Source of the DNA: Acetobacteroides hydrogenigenes
GTDB lineage: Bacteria; Bacteroidota; Bacteroidia; Bacteroidales; ZOR0009
Reading direction: 5' to 3'
Assembly (NCBI RefSeq): GCF_004340205.1
Contig: NZ_SLWB01000002.1
Coordinates: 62,001-126,000, forward strand
DNA: 64,000 bases
Shown here: in pieces, positions 54,569 through 62,292 of the stretch
How the letters are laid out: every line of letters starts with the position of its first letter
How positions within the stretch are numbered: the first letter of the stretch is position 1
Notes under the pieces: generated by a model
Seen by the model: the letters and a program-made list of their open reading frames with translations, nothing else
Databases searched by the model: none
Told to the model about the DNA's origin: nothing
Made by a program: the position numbers and the translations under genes

Positions 54569-55561
54569 ATGACAAAATCTGAAATAGCTATATTTCAACT
54601 TGATAATGGGCAAGCTGAAATACAGGTAAAGCTTGATAACGATACCGTATGGCTTTCGCAAAAGCAGATGTCTGACATTTTTGAGAAAGATTCTGACACT
54701 ATAGGTTTACACCTCAAAAACATATACCAAACGGGAGAACTTGATGAAGCCTCAACAACCGAGTATTCCTCGGTAGTTCGTATGGAGGGCAAACGAAAAG
54801 TTACTAGAAAAATAAAGTTCTATAATCTGGATGCAATAATATCAGTAGGGTATCGAGTTAACTCAAAAAGAGGTACTCAGTTTAGAATATGGGCAAACAG
54901 AGTTCTTAAAGACTATTTGGTAAGAGGTTATGTGCTCAACGAGCAACGTTTACTTCAAAAAGCCGAACAGCTAAAAGAGCTGCAAAGCTCGTTCAAGATT
55001 ATACGCAATATACTAAAGTACAAAATTCTTACTAACGATGAAAGTTCGGGTTTACTCAAGATAATAGCAGATTACTCCTATGCACTAGATATACTAGATC
55101 GGTACGATTACCAAACATTACAAATAACATCGACTTCGGGAAAGGAAACATACCAGCTTACATACGACGAGGCTATAAAACAAATAGCAATCGTAAAAAA
55201 GGCTTATGGAAATAGCGAATTATTTGGACACGAAAAAGATGGTTCGTTCCACAGTTCAATTTCTACCATATACCAAACCTTTAATGGAGTAGATTTATAT
55301 CCAAGTATTGAAGAAAAAGCAGCAAATCTGCTATATTTCATAACAAAAAATCATTCGTTTTCCGATGGTAATAAGCGAATAGCTGCTTTTCTGTTCCTCT
55401 ACTTTTTGGAGCAAAATCGGATTCTTTTCGATGATTTGGGATATAAAAGAATAGCAGACAACGCCTTAGTAGCTTTAACGCTGATGATTGCCGTAAGCAA
55501 TCCAGCAGAAAAAGATACTTTAGTAAAGGTTATTGTAAACTTAATAAATAGAAAAAATTGA
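54569..55561 (+). CDS. RhuM-type N-terminal domain fused to a Fic/Doc domain
   Basis: A 330-residue protein. Residues about 10-130 are of the RhuM virulence-protein type (VKLDNDTVWLSQKQMSDIFE, HLKNIYQTGEL, YNLDAIISVGYRVNSKRG, QFRIWANRVLKDYL). Residues about 200-330 form a Fic/Doc domain with HSFSDGNKRIAAFLF at His262. The motif fits the Doc-like HxFxDxNKR pattern rather than the Fic HxFxxGNGRxxR, so a Doc-type phosphotransferase is possible, although the Gly before Asn resembles Fic. Target unknown. No small antitoxin gene lies beside it. It is an accessory gene between repeat tracts. Confidence 0.85.
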   Translation: MTKSEIAIFQLDNGQAEIQVKLDNDTVWLSQKQMSDIFEKDSDTIGLHLKNIYQTGELDEASTTEYSSVVRMEGKRKVTRKIKFYNLDAIISVGYRVNSKRGTQFRIWANRVLKDYLVRGYVLNEQRLLQKAEQLKELQSSFKIIRNILKYKILTNDESSGLLKIIADYSYALDILDRYDYQTLQITSTSGKETYQLTYDEAIKQIAIVKKAYGNSELFGHEKDGSFHSSISTIYQTFNGVDLYPSIEEKAANLLYFITKNHSFSDGNKRIAAFLFLYFLEQNRILFDDLGYKRIADNALVALTLMIAVSNPAEKDTLVKVIVNLINRKN

Positions 55562-55860
55562 CGTTGATAAAAGAGTATCAATAAAATATGAAAAATGAAA
55601 GGATGAAAATATTCCATTCCACGAATTTTTACTTATTATGCGAATTATCCTTTGCTCGCCTTTGTGCTTATCCTTTGTGTCCTTAATGGTTGGTAGAAAA
55701 TGAAAGGTGAAAAATGAAAAACTCAGTTTCGCACCGCACGGCTCACTTGTCACGCATCACCGCTACCGACTAACGATTAACTATTTCCTACTAACTCGGT
55801 GTTTGTAAAAATGAGAATGCCCCAGCCGAGGCCAGAGCATTCGATAGGAAAGAGGGAAGG
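55562..55860 (+). repeat. heptad-phased repeat tract
   Basis: ATGAAA repeats, a CTTTGTG-rich part (CCTTTGTGCTTATCC and similar) and heptads TCACGCA, ACTAACG and others, then a short hairpin-like CCAGCCGAGGCCAGAG segment near 55820 that may end the RhuM-Fic or HU-like gene. No gene. Confidence 0.6.
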
Positions 55861-56577
55861 CTACTCTACCACAAAGCTCTTTTTAAGGATACCTCTACGG
55901 ATCTCCCTATTGGCGCAGTAGGCCTTGCGCAGCTCCATGTAGTATTCGCCTTTAGTAAGAGGAGGGAGGGTAAACATCAGCTCGCCGTTGGTAATCTTGC
56001 CAAAGTGCTGCACCTTTATTTCTTCGGCGGTCTCGGAGTTCACGATAAAAAGCCCTTCGTCGATGCTGTCGATGTCGAACTTTAGCTCGTTTCCAACCAG
56101 CTTGCCAATAAAACCCGCATGGTAGGCGTTAGACGTACCCGTAAAACAGTTGATAAACTGCTTTAGCACGGGCGAGCGTTCCACCGAGTCGTAGCGAGCC
56201 ACCTGTACGTTCGAGATAGCTTGATTAAGCATCTCGCCCGATGTCACCTTTACGTTAACCGCGTGGCGGTTGCTGTCGAACGAATCAACCGGACTGCTAA
56301 ACCTTCCAGAAATGGAGGGGCGAATGTTTACAATAGGTAAGCGAACGCTGCACCCATCGGCAACCTTGTTGCTCACCACCGTAAAGAGGATTTCGAGCAC
56401 AGCCTTAATATCGGCAATGGTTGCGGTGCTGTTGTACTTCTGCATTTCGGCCGCAATACGGTTTACATCGTAAACATCGGTTGCGCTTACTTTAGCCATA
56501 TACTCCTCGTTATCCTTGATAAGAGGGTTTTGTAAAAGATAGTACCAAAGGGTACCTGTAATTTTTTGTGATGCCAT
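55861..56577 (-). CDS. HU/IHF-like DNA-binding protein with C-terminal beta domain
   Basis: A 238-residue protein. The N-terminal 125 residues fit the Bacteroidota HU-like group (DVYDVNRIAAEMQKYNSTATIADIKAVLEIL in parts: RIAAEMQKYNSTATIADI; VADGCSVRLPIVNIRPSISGRF), and the C-terminal part (about 140-238) is a beta-rich DUF4469-type domain, with QFINCFTGTSNAYHAGFI and KGEYYMELRKAY. Proteins of this kind are thought to bind DNA, and the C-terminal domain's role is unknown. Composition is native. It may act in nucleoid structure; not tested here. Confidence 0.75.
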   Translation of the reverse strand: MASQKITGTLWYYLLQNPLIKDNEEYMAKVSATDVYDVNRIAAEMQKYNSTATIADIKAVLEILFTVVSNKVADGCSVRLPIVNIRPSISGRFSSPVDSFDSNRHAVNVKVTSGEMLNQAISNVQVARYDSVERSPVLKQFINCFTGTSNAYHAGFIGKLVGNELKFDIDSIDEGLFIVNSETAEEIKVQHFGKITNGELMFTLPPLTKGEYYMELRKAYCANREIRRGILKKSFVVE

Positions 56578-57190
56578 GTTTCTATTTTTTTAGGCATTAC
56601 ACGAAAACTAGCTTGCGTATTTCAAACCTTTAGGTACTTTTACAGGTTAACAAAGTATCAGCAGGTTAGCGTTGTGGTAGGATAGGAGCTTATGAATTAA
56701 CGGTTCTACTCCTAAACTAATTAGTACATCTGGCTACGGCGTAGCACCACTGATTAGGCCATTAACAGGCGATGTTAGCGCATCGGCTGTTGGTGGCTCA
56801 TTTTATGCAGCACCTAGTGCCTCATAAAATGGTTTCGTGTTAATCGCTTATGGCATACTAAATCCATTAAGGTTTAACATTAAGGGCATTGGCACTTTAC
56901 AGCGCATACCACACCCATTGCTCATGATTGTTTGTTTGATTCTTGTAAGGGTTATTCACCCTTTCTTCTTCCCGGTGGTCAATTGCTTGTTCGGGATCTT
57001 CGAAAGCTGTTTAAGCTATAATCGTAATCTTCGTTTCTAAACCTGCAAACGTCAGCCTCTTCAGCATCTGGATTACAGGAACGTAATGGGGACCTTGTCA
57101 GCCCTCCGTGAGAATTTCTCTTAACAAATATCTAATAATTTTTTTTAATTATCAAAATTTATGGTGGAAAAATAGAATTAAGAAACTAGA
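56578..57190. other. non-coding stretch with a possible gene remnant
   Basis: No gene is recognised. A short open stretch ends in a stop near 56828 and reads GYGVAPLIRPLTGDVSASAVG before it, with an upstream stop, so it may be a decayed gene end. The part at 56940-57120 has several GC-rich inverted segments and a T-rich end, but no family could be named. Confidence 0.3.
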
Positions 57191-57446
57191 TATTAGAATT
57201 TAGACGTTAGAGACAAGATGGGAAAATGGAAAATGAAAGAATGAGCTATTTTCATTCCGCCAATATTTGCGAATTACGCGAATTACGCTTTGTGGCTGAA
57301 AGAAGATGAAAAATGAAAGATGAAAGATGAAAAATATCGGTTCACGGTTCACGGTTCGCGCATCACCCATCACGACTAACGATTAACCACTCCCGACTAA
57401 CTCCGTGTTCCTCTGTTCCTCAGCACCTCTGCGTTGGGAATACCTT
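57190..57446 (+). repeat. heptad-phased repeat tract
   Basis: Modules: ATTAGAC/GTTAGAG units, ATGAAA repeats, GCGAATTAC repeat, heptads (CGGTTCA, CGGTTCG, CGCATCA, CCCATCA) and the CTCAGCACCTCTGCG module. Bases 57203-57287 have an inverted copy at 37069-37153. Confidence 0.75.
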
Positions 57447-57510
57447 ACAAACATTCTTGTTACAAACATTCTTGTTACAAACATTTTTGTTAGTAAAATA
57501 CGTATATTTG
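57447..57510 (+). promoter_or_regulatory. three tandem palindromes plus a -7 box before the ATPase gene
   Basis: Three 15-base direct repeats at 57447, 57462 and 57477, each containing ACAA-6-TTGT, an inverted repeat typical of a repressor site; the third differs by one base. A full -7 match TATATTTG lies at 57503-57510, 26 bases before the ATG at 57537. The repeats would cover the -33 region, so a bound protein could block transcription. Confidence 0.55.
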
Positions 57511-57536
57511 GAGTCGATACCCTAATTTGAAAGCTT

Positions 57537-58709
57537 ATGGATAAGCCATTTGTGTTTGGAGTTACTGCAGTCGGTGACAACTTTACGGATCGACAAGACG
57601 AAGCGAAAAGATTGTTAGCCAACTTTTTGAGTGGCGTAAATACGGTGCTGATATCCCCTAGGCGTTGGGGTAAAACCTCGTTGGTTCGAAAGGTAGGGAA
57701 GATGGCCGAGGAACAAGGGGTAAAAGTGGTGTTTCTGGATGTCTTTTCGCATCGAACCGAGGCAGAATTCTACAATGGCTTTGCAACCGCGGTGATAAAG
57801 CAAACCTCATCGAAATGGGAGGAATGGGTAGAGAACACAAAAAGCTTTCTATCGCGCGTACGCCCTACTATTTCGATGGGAACCGATCCGAACGTTGATT
57901 TTTCGGTAGGGCTAGAGCTAGATGAAAAGCGCGAGACGGTAGATGAAATTCTATCGTTACCGGAGAAAATTGCGCTAAAAAAAGGGGTAAGGGTCGTTGT
58001 TTGTATTGACGAGTTCCAGCAGGTGATGGATTTCGAAGAACCTGCAACTTTTCAGAAAAGGTTGAGAAGCATTTGGCAGCATCAGTCTGCAGTTTCCTAC
58101 TGCCTGTTTGGGAGCAAAAAACATCTTATGAGCTTGCTATTTGAGAAAAAAAGCCTGCCACTTTATAAATTTGGAGATGTGCTGTACCTAACAAAGATAG
58201 ATACAGATAGTTGGGTGAACTATATCGTAGCTAGGTTTGAAAGTAGCGGCAAAGAAATAAACGAGAGCTATGCTCGGTTGATCTGCAAAATGGTAGATAA
58301 CCACTCTTCGTACGTTCAGCAGCTCTCCTGGTTGATCTGGTTGAGAACTGAAAACAGGGTTGACAACGAGAGTTTTTGCTTTGGATTAGACGATTTGCTA
58401 AATCAGAATTCTATGCTTTTTCAGCGCGATGTAGAATACCTGACAGGCTATCAGCTAAACTTCCTAAGAGCGGTATGCGATGGCTTAGATTCGGAGTTTA
58501 CCAAAAAGGATGTAATAGCCAAGTATAACTTTGGGACATCGCCAAATGTTACACGAATTAAAAAGGCGTTAGCTGATAAAGAGATTATTGATGTTAGCTC
58601 TCAGAAGGTAACCCTAGTGGATCCTGTTTTTGGATTATGGTTTAGAAGAGAAATTCAGCATAAGCAAATACTACCATTTACCTCATCTTTGGAGGATGAA
58701 AACGTGTAA
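57537..58709 (+). CDS. P-loop ATPase with C-terminal winged helix (archaeal-type ATPase family)
   Basis: A 390-residue ATPase. It starts with DKPFVFGVTAVGDNFTDRQDE, a typical beginning of the archaeal/prokaryotic ATPase (ATPase_2) family. Walker A is SPRRWGKTSLVRK (about 41-53), Walker B VVVCIDEFQQV (about 152-162), and a sensor-like segment YCLFGSKKHLMSLL follows. A winged-helix-like end lies at about 310-390 (VTRIKKALADKEIIDV). This STAND-like group includes many proteins of unknown function linked to mobile elements and defence. A set of three palindromes lies directly upstream. Confidence 0.8.
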   Translation: MDKPFVFGVTAVGDNFTDRQDEAKRLLANFLSGVNTVLISPRRWGKTSLVRKVGKMAEEQGVKVVFLDVFSHRTEAEFYNGFATAVIKQTSSKWEEWVENTKSFLSRVRPTISMGTDPNVDFSVGLELDEKRETVDEILSLPEKIALKKGVRVVVCIDEFQQVMDFEEPATFQKRLRSIWQHQSAVSYCLFGSKKHLMSLLFEKKSLPLYKFGDVLYLTKIDTDSWVNYIVARFESSGKEINESYARLICKMVDNHSSYVQQLSWLIWLRTENRVDNESFCFGLDDLLNQNSMLFQRDVEYLTGYQLNFLRAVCDGLDSEFTKKDVIAKYNFGTSPNVTRIKKALADKEIIDVSSQKVTLVDPVFGLWFRREIQHKQILPFTSSLEDENV

Positions 58710-58901
58710 AGGATGAAAAATGAAAAATTTTCGGTTTATCGCCGCACGGTTCTCTCTTCATACTATCACTTGTTCACAGCTGCCCGTATCCTGCAGGGGA
58801 ATGTCGTTAACTTAAGACTTTAAATACTCTAAAACAGCAAGATATCTCATAGTCGGAATGTGGCGTTAACGTAGAAATCTAAGTTTCCACCGTAGAAAAA
58901 T
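58710..58901 (+). repeat. short heptad-like tract and gap
   Basis: ATGAAA repeats and a short run of heptad-like units at 58705-58800, then sequence without recognised features up to structured repeat C. Confidence 0.4.
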
Positions 58902-59119
58902 GTGGCGAAGCCACTCCATAACGGTGAATATTAGCTACGCTGAGCTCCTCTTCGTTACGGTTCTGTTTGAGCGAGCGAAGCATCTACAAGCATTTCTAAA
59001 GCGATTTGCATCATAATAGCACTCCTTTTGAAAAGGGATATAACGTTATAAAGCGACCGAGCGAGTTAATATTCACCAAGGCTTTTTTGCTTACTATTTT
59101 GCCCAAACAAAAAAGTAAG
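58902..59119 (+). repeat. structured intergenic repeat, copy C
   Basis: Third copy. Hairpin GTGGCGAAGCCAC (58902-58914); outer left strand GGTGAATATTA (58923-58933) pairing perfectly with TAATATTCACC (59067-59077); conserved GAGCGAGCGAAGC (58969-58981); palindrome TATAACGTTATA (59039-59050); conserved AAGCGACCGAGCGAGTTAA (59051-59069); terminal hairpin CTTACTATTTTG (59090-59101) with CAAAAAAGTAAG (59108-59119), one mismatch. It has about 30 extra bases between the outer strand and the first conserved motif compared with copies A and B. Confidence 0.8.
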
Positions 59120-59246
59120 AGAAGTAAAAAGTCCAGAAATTTAGGGTATTACCTACAAATGGATGCTTAACATAACGACATTGTATAGGGTAGGTAATGG
59201 CTCTATAACGTTTTAGGTGGGTAAGTCTTATTTTCTGCTCACTTTT

Positions 59247-59530
59247 CAACCGCTTCGCGGTTGTTGTCGTATGGTGCATAATTCCCCCGCATTGCATGCG
59301 GGGCTATTCATATTTAATCCTTACAGGATTACATCTCAGCTGCCATATGTTGCATTTATTAAGAGTAAAAGTAAAGCATAGACCTCTTTACTACTACTAG
59401 AAGCCCATAAGGGCTTCTAGGTGAATAGCCCCGAGTGAAACTCGGGGAAGTAGGACGAGGCCAATAAACAACCACGTAGTGGTTGAATGGATTATCCAAT
59501 AAACCTAAACCTCACGTCCTATTCCCACCC
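59247..59530. repeat. multi-hairpin REP-like element
   Basis: At least six perfect small hairpins in 240 bases: CAACCGC/GCGGTTG (59247-59263), CCCCGCA/TGCGGGG (59285-59303), AATCC/GGATT (59316-59330), a 10-bp stem at 59397-59420, CCCCGAG/CTCGGGG (59429-59447) and CAACCAC/GTGGTTG (59469-59485). The outer ones are related to each other: GGGGCTATTCA after the second hairpin is the reverse complement of TGAATAGCCCC at the fifth, and a TAGGACG segment near 59450 has a reverse partner at about 59514. So the whole looks like an inverted-repeat element of the REP/MITE kind. Confidence 0.7.
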
Positions 59531-59567
59531 TTTTCGTTATAGAATCTAGGTAATTTTAGGAGGCGCC

Positions 59568-59657
59568 ATGGGAACAATTTGGAGGAATGTAAACAATTCT
59601 TGGAAACACCTACTGTACACCTTTCGTACACTAAGTCAATTAATGGAAGCATCATGA
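59568..59657 (+). CDS. possible small peptide gene (doubtful)
   Basis: A 29-codon frame beginning ATG at 59568, 7 bases after an AGGAGG that is a strong Shine-Dalgarno for this genome. Peptide starts MGTIWRNVNNSWKHLLY. Its stop overlaps the ATG of the next small frame (ATGA at 59654). No family recognised, so it may be chance. Confidence 0.2.
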   Translation: MGTIWRNVNNSWKHLLYTFRTLSQLMEAS

Positions 59658-59767
59658 CAGCTGTTGGAGGGCTGATAACACTTATTGGAAAGGAGATAAC
59701 AACTGTTGGGATGTTGATAACAAATCTACACAACTCTCCACAAAACGGTGGTGAAAGGCTCCATTAG
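59654..59767 (+). repeat. short array of 21-bp repeats, open in one frame
   Basis: Three diverged 21-base units at 59657, 59678 and 59699, each beginning ACA and ending TGATA or AGATA, plus a partial unit. The frame from the ATG at 59654 gives a 37-residue peptide with a 7-residue period (AVGGLIT, LIGKEIT, TVGMLIT). It might be a small hydrophobic peptide overlapping the 29-codon frame, or only a repeat. Confidence 0.45.
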
Positions 59768-60276
59768 ACGATGAAATGATGAAAACATGAAAAATGAAAA
59801 ATTTTCGGTTTCGCGCCGCACGGTTCTCTCTTCATACGATCATTTGTTCACGCATCACGCATCACCACTTCCGTCTAACTCTGTGTTTGGAAATGAAAAA
59901 TAAAATGATGAAAAATGAAAAATACTGTTCAACTCTCCCGATTAACAATTAACGACTAACTACTCCCGACTCCTTACTATCTCCATGTTGGAACAACCCA
60001 CATATTTAACAATTTAGTTCTTGGATGTCCTAATTATGTTAGCTTACTTTAGCGCCGAAAAATAAATTTGGGAAAAGGGAATAGAGAATAGGGAGTAGTG
60101 ACTTTGGACGCTGTGTAAGTTCTATAATCCAGCGTCACTTTTAGCATAACTATGCTATTTCATTTTCCTTCCGAATAAAATTGATCTTTATGGTTGGATA
60201 TAACCCTCATAGGTTCTATTCATACCTGAGGTCTCCTGCTAATGATGCGGGTTTTATATTTTCATAATATTTGGTT
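59768..60276 (+). repeat. heptad-phased tract and leader before the sugar transferase
   Basis: Heptad units and ATGAAA repeats to about 59985 (CGCATCA, CCACTTC and similar). From 60000 the sequence is not repetitive and may be the leader of the transferase gene. A CCTGC/GCGGG stem at 60236-60252 followed by TTTT could be a weak terminator or attenuator in front of the ATG at 60277. Confidence 0.45.
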
Positions 60277-61722
60277 ATGAACAGCAAATACAACTCTTCG
60301 GGTATGTTGGATAAAAGGATGAAATTCATTCAGGTGAGCTTCGTTGTTATGGACGTGCTGCTTACCGTAGCAACCTTTAGGCTGGCACTAGTGCTGCGTA
60401 ACCTCATAAAGGGAGACACAACATCCTTCAGCACCGAATACTGGATAATGCTGGCAGCAGTAGCTGTACTATGGCCTATTTCCATTATGCTATTTAACGT
60501 ATATGGGTTAGGCAGCAATTCGCGTAAAAAAGAGAAACTTTCGCTTACAGCAATTCTACCAAAGCTAATTGTAGCGGTATGCTTCGCCTTTCTGGTTTGT
60601 ACCACATCGCTATATCTGGCAAAAACACAGGTAATAAGCCGCGCTTTTCTGATGGTATTCTTTGTTACCAACCTAGGCGTGCTGCTAATGGCAAACTTTG
60701 TTTACAAGATGTCGCTACGGAAGCTGCTCAAAAGAACCTCCTTCTACCGCAGAATAATAGTGGCAGGTAGCCCCGATAAGGTTAAAAAGCTGGTAAAGTA
60801 CCTGAATAAAAATAACGAGCTGTTTATCGACATTATTGGTACCGTACATCTAAACGGCTACGAGGATTTAAGCAGTAAGCCCAAGTTGGGCGAGTTCGAG
60901 GACCTCCCCGAGCTCATAATAAAGCACAGCGCCGACGATGTGGTGGTAACCATTCCGTACGAACACCTAAAGGAAATTGAGCCCTACATACACCGATGCG
61001 AGGCAATGGGTATTACCATCCATCTGGTAATGGATGTTTACGATATGAAAATTGCCAAAACAGGCGTATCGTCGATAGGTGTAATACCTACGCTAACATG
61101 GGCAAGCGTTAGCCTCGATCCTTGGCAAATAGTAGCAAAACGTCTTATAGATATACTTGGAGGCCTTATAGGGTTAATTCTTACCGGGGTGCTATCCATA
61201 TTTATTGTTCCTGCAATACTTTTAGACTCGCCAGGTGGCGTGCTGTTCCGTCAGGTTAGGGTAGGTAAGAACGGACGTAACTTTTACATCTACAAGTTCC
61301 GAACCATGTGCAATAACGCCGAAGCTCTTAAAAAGAAGCTGATGGATAAGAACGAGATGGATGATATGATGTTTAAGATGAAGGATGATCCTCGCGTTAC
61401 CCGTGTTGGCAAGTTTCTTCGCAAAACTAGCCTCGACGAGCTACCCCAGTTCTGGAACGTACTTACAGGAGATATGTCGTTAGTAGGAACACGTCCGCCA
61501 ACCCTCGATGAGGTAGAGAAGTACGACCTACACCATTGGCGTCGTTTAAGCGTTAAACCAGGCATATCGGGCATGTGGCAGGTGTCGGGTCGTAACGAGA
61601 TTACCGACTTTGAGGATGTGGTTAAGCTCGACGTTCAGTATATAGATAGCTGGAGTATCTGGCTCGATTTCTCCATTATTTTCAAGACGATCCATGCGAT
61701 AGTAAAAAGATCGGGGAGATAG
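60277..61722 (+). CDS. polyprenyl-phosphate glycosyl-1-phosphate transferase (WcaJ-like initiating enzyme)
   Basis: A 481-residue inner-membrane enzyme that starts a repeat unit by moving a sugar phosphate to undecaprenyl phosphate. Four helices at about 15-120, then a Rossmann-like CoA-binding_3 domain, a re-entrant helix near 290 ([21 protein letters not shown] in part), and the bacterial sugar transferase domain with [34 protein letters not shown] and [16 protein letters not shown], which contain the catalytic Asp-Glu region. The start at 60277 (ATG) is preferred over TTG at 60271. It belongs functionally with the locus to the left although it lies 8 kb away from it. Confidence 0.92.
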   Translation: MNSKYNSSGMLDKRMKFIQVSFVVMDVLLTVATFRLALVLRNLIKGDTTSFSTEYWIMLAAVAVLWPISIMLFNVYGLGSNSRKKEKLSLTAILPKLIVAVCFAFLVCTTSLYLAKTQVISRAFLMVFFVTNLGVLLMANFVYKMSLRKLLKRTSFYRRIIVAGSPDKVKKLVKYLNKNNELFIDIIGTVHLNGYEDLSSKPKLGEFEDLPELIIKHSADDVVVTIPYEHLKEIEPYIHRCEAMGITIHLVMDVYDMKIAKTGVSSIGVIPTLTWASVSLDPWQIVAKRLIDILGGLIGLILTGVLSIFIVPAILLDSPGGVLFRQVRVGKNGRNFYIYKFRTMCNNAEALKKKLMDKNEMDDMMFKMKDDPRVTRVGKFLRKTSLDELPQFWNVLTGDMSLVGTRPPTLDEVEKYDLHHWRRLSVKPGISGMWQVSGRNEITDFEDVVKLDVQYIDSWSIWLDFSIIFKTIHAIVKRSGR

Positions 61723-61806
61723 AAATGAAAGGATGAAAGGATGAAAGGATGAAAGGATTTTACTCAAATTTTTTCATGTTTTCATACTTTTGTTTTTCAT
61801 TATTTT
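61723..61806 (+). repeat. octamer repeat ATGAAAGG (four copies)
   Basis: Four tandem copies at 61725-61756, then T-rich sequence to the start of the four-helix-bundle gene. Related to the ATGAAA blocks of the heptad tracts. Confidence 0.85.
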
Positions 61807-62161
61807 ATGATGAAAGAGAATCTGCTTAAAGACTTAACCTTCAAGTTTGCAATCAGAATTGTAGAGTTGAGTAGAAATTTGCAGGAAATAACAAAAGAGT
61901 GGGTACTAGCAAAACAGGTACTAAGAAGCGGTACTAGCATTGGGGCTCTAGTTCGAGAAGCAGAATTTGCCCAAAGTAGAGCCGACTTTATCAGCAAGTT
62001 ATCAATAGCCCTAAAAGAAGCCAACGAAACACAATACTGGATTGACTCTACTAAAAGAGTCTAATTTGTTTGAAATCGATTCGTTTGAAAGTTTGAACTC
62101 TGATTTAAAGTTAATAATCGGTTTACTGGTAAAATCAATAAAAACCACAAAAGGACTTTAG
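61807..62161 (+). pseudogene. four-helix-bundle protein gene with a frameshift
   Basis: The first frame (61807-62064) gives 85 residues that match the four helix bundle (S23/IVP-like) family: FKFAIRIVELSRNLQE, VLAKQVLRSGTSIGALVREAE, FISKLSIALKEANETQYWI. It then ends early as DSTKRV. In the next frame the expected ending continues (LLKESNLFEIDSFESLNSDL and LKLIIGLLVKSIKTT) to a stop at 62159-62161. One extra T just after ATTGAC near 62047 explains this. Intact length would be about 118 residues. Function of the family is unknown. The frameshift could be real or a sequence error. Confidence 0.8.
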
Positions 62162-62163
62162 TC

Positions 62164-62235
62164 ATGAAAACATGAAAACATGAAAACATGAAAACATGAA
62201 AACATGAAAACATGAAAACATGAAAACATGAAAAC
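62164..62235 (+). repeat. octamer repeat ATGAAAAC (nine copies)
   Basis: Nine perfect tandem copies of ATGAAAAC directly after the pseudogene, followed by T-rich sequence before the wzi-like gene. Length is a likely variable by slippage. Confidence 0.95.
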
Positions 62236-62292
62236 TTTACAAATTATTTTTCATTCTTTCATATTATAATCTTTTAATCTTTTCCTTTTCCC

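Noticed and set aside
54569-55561. A toxin-antitoxin operon at the RhuM-Fic gene
   Set aside because: No second small gene lies on either side; only repeat tracts are present.
56837-57040. A 67-codon frame with hydrophobic content
   Set aside because: No start context, promoter or family pattern; kept only as part of an unexplained non-coding stretch.
57383-57622. Frame with repeated TRMFV residues
   Set aside because: It is the antisense reading of the three 15-base palindromes before the ATPase gene.
61807-62235. A diversity-generating retroelement suggested by the Avd-like four-helix-bundle gene
   Set aside because: No reverse transcriptase gene, template repeat or variable repeat was found in the window.
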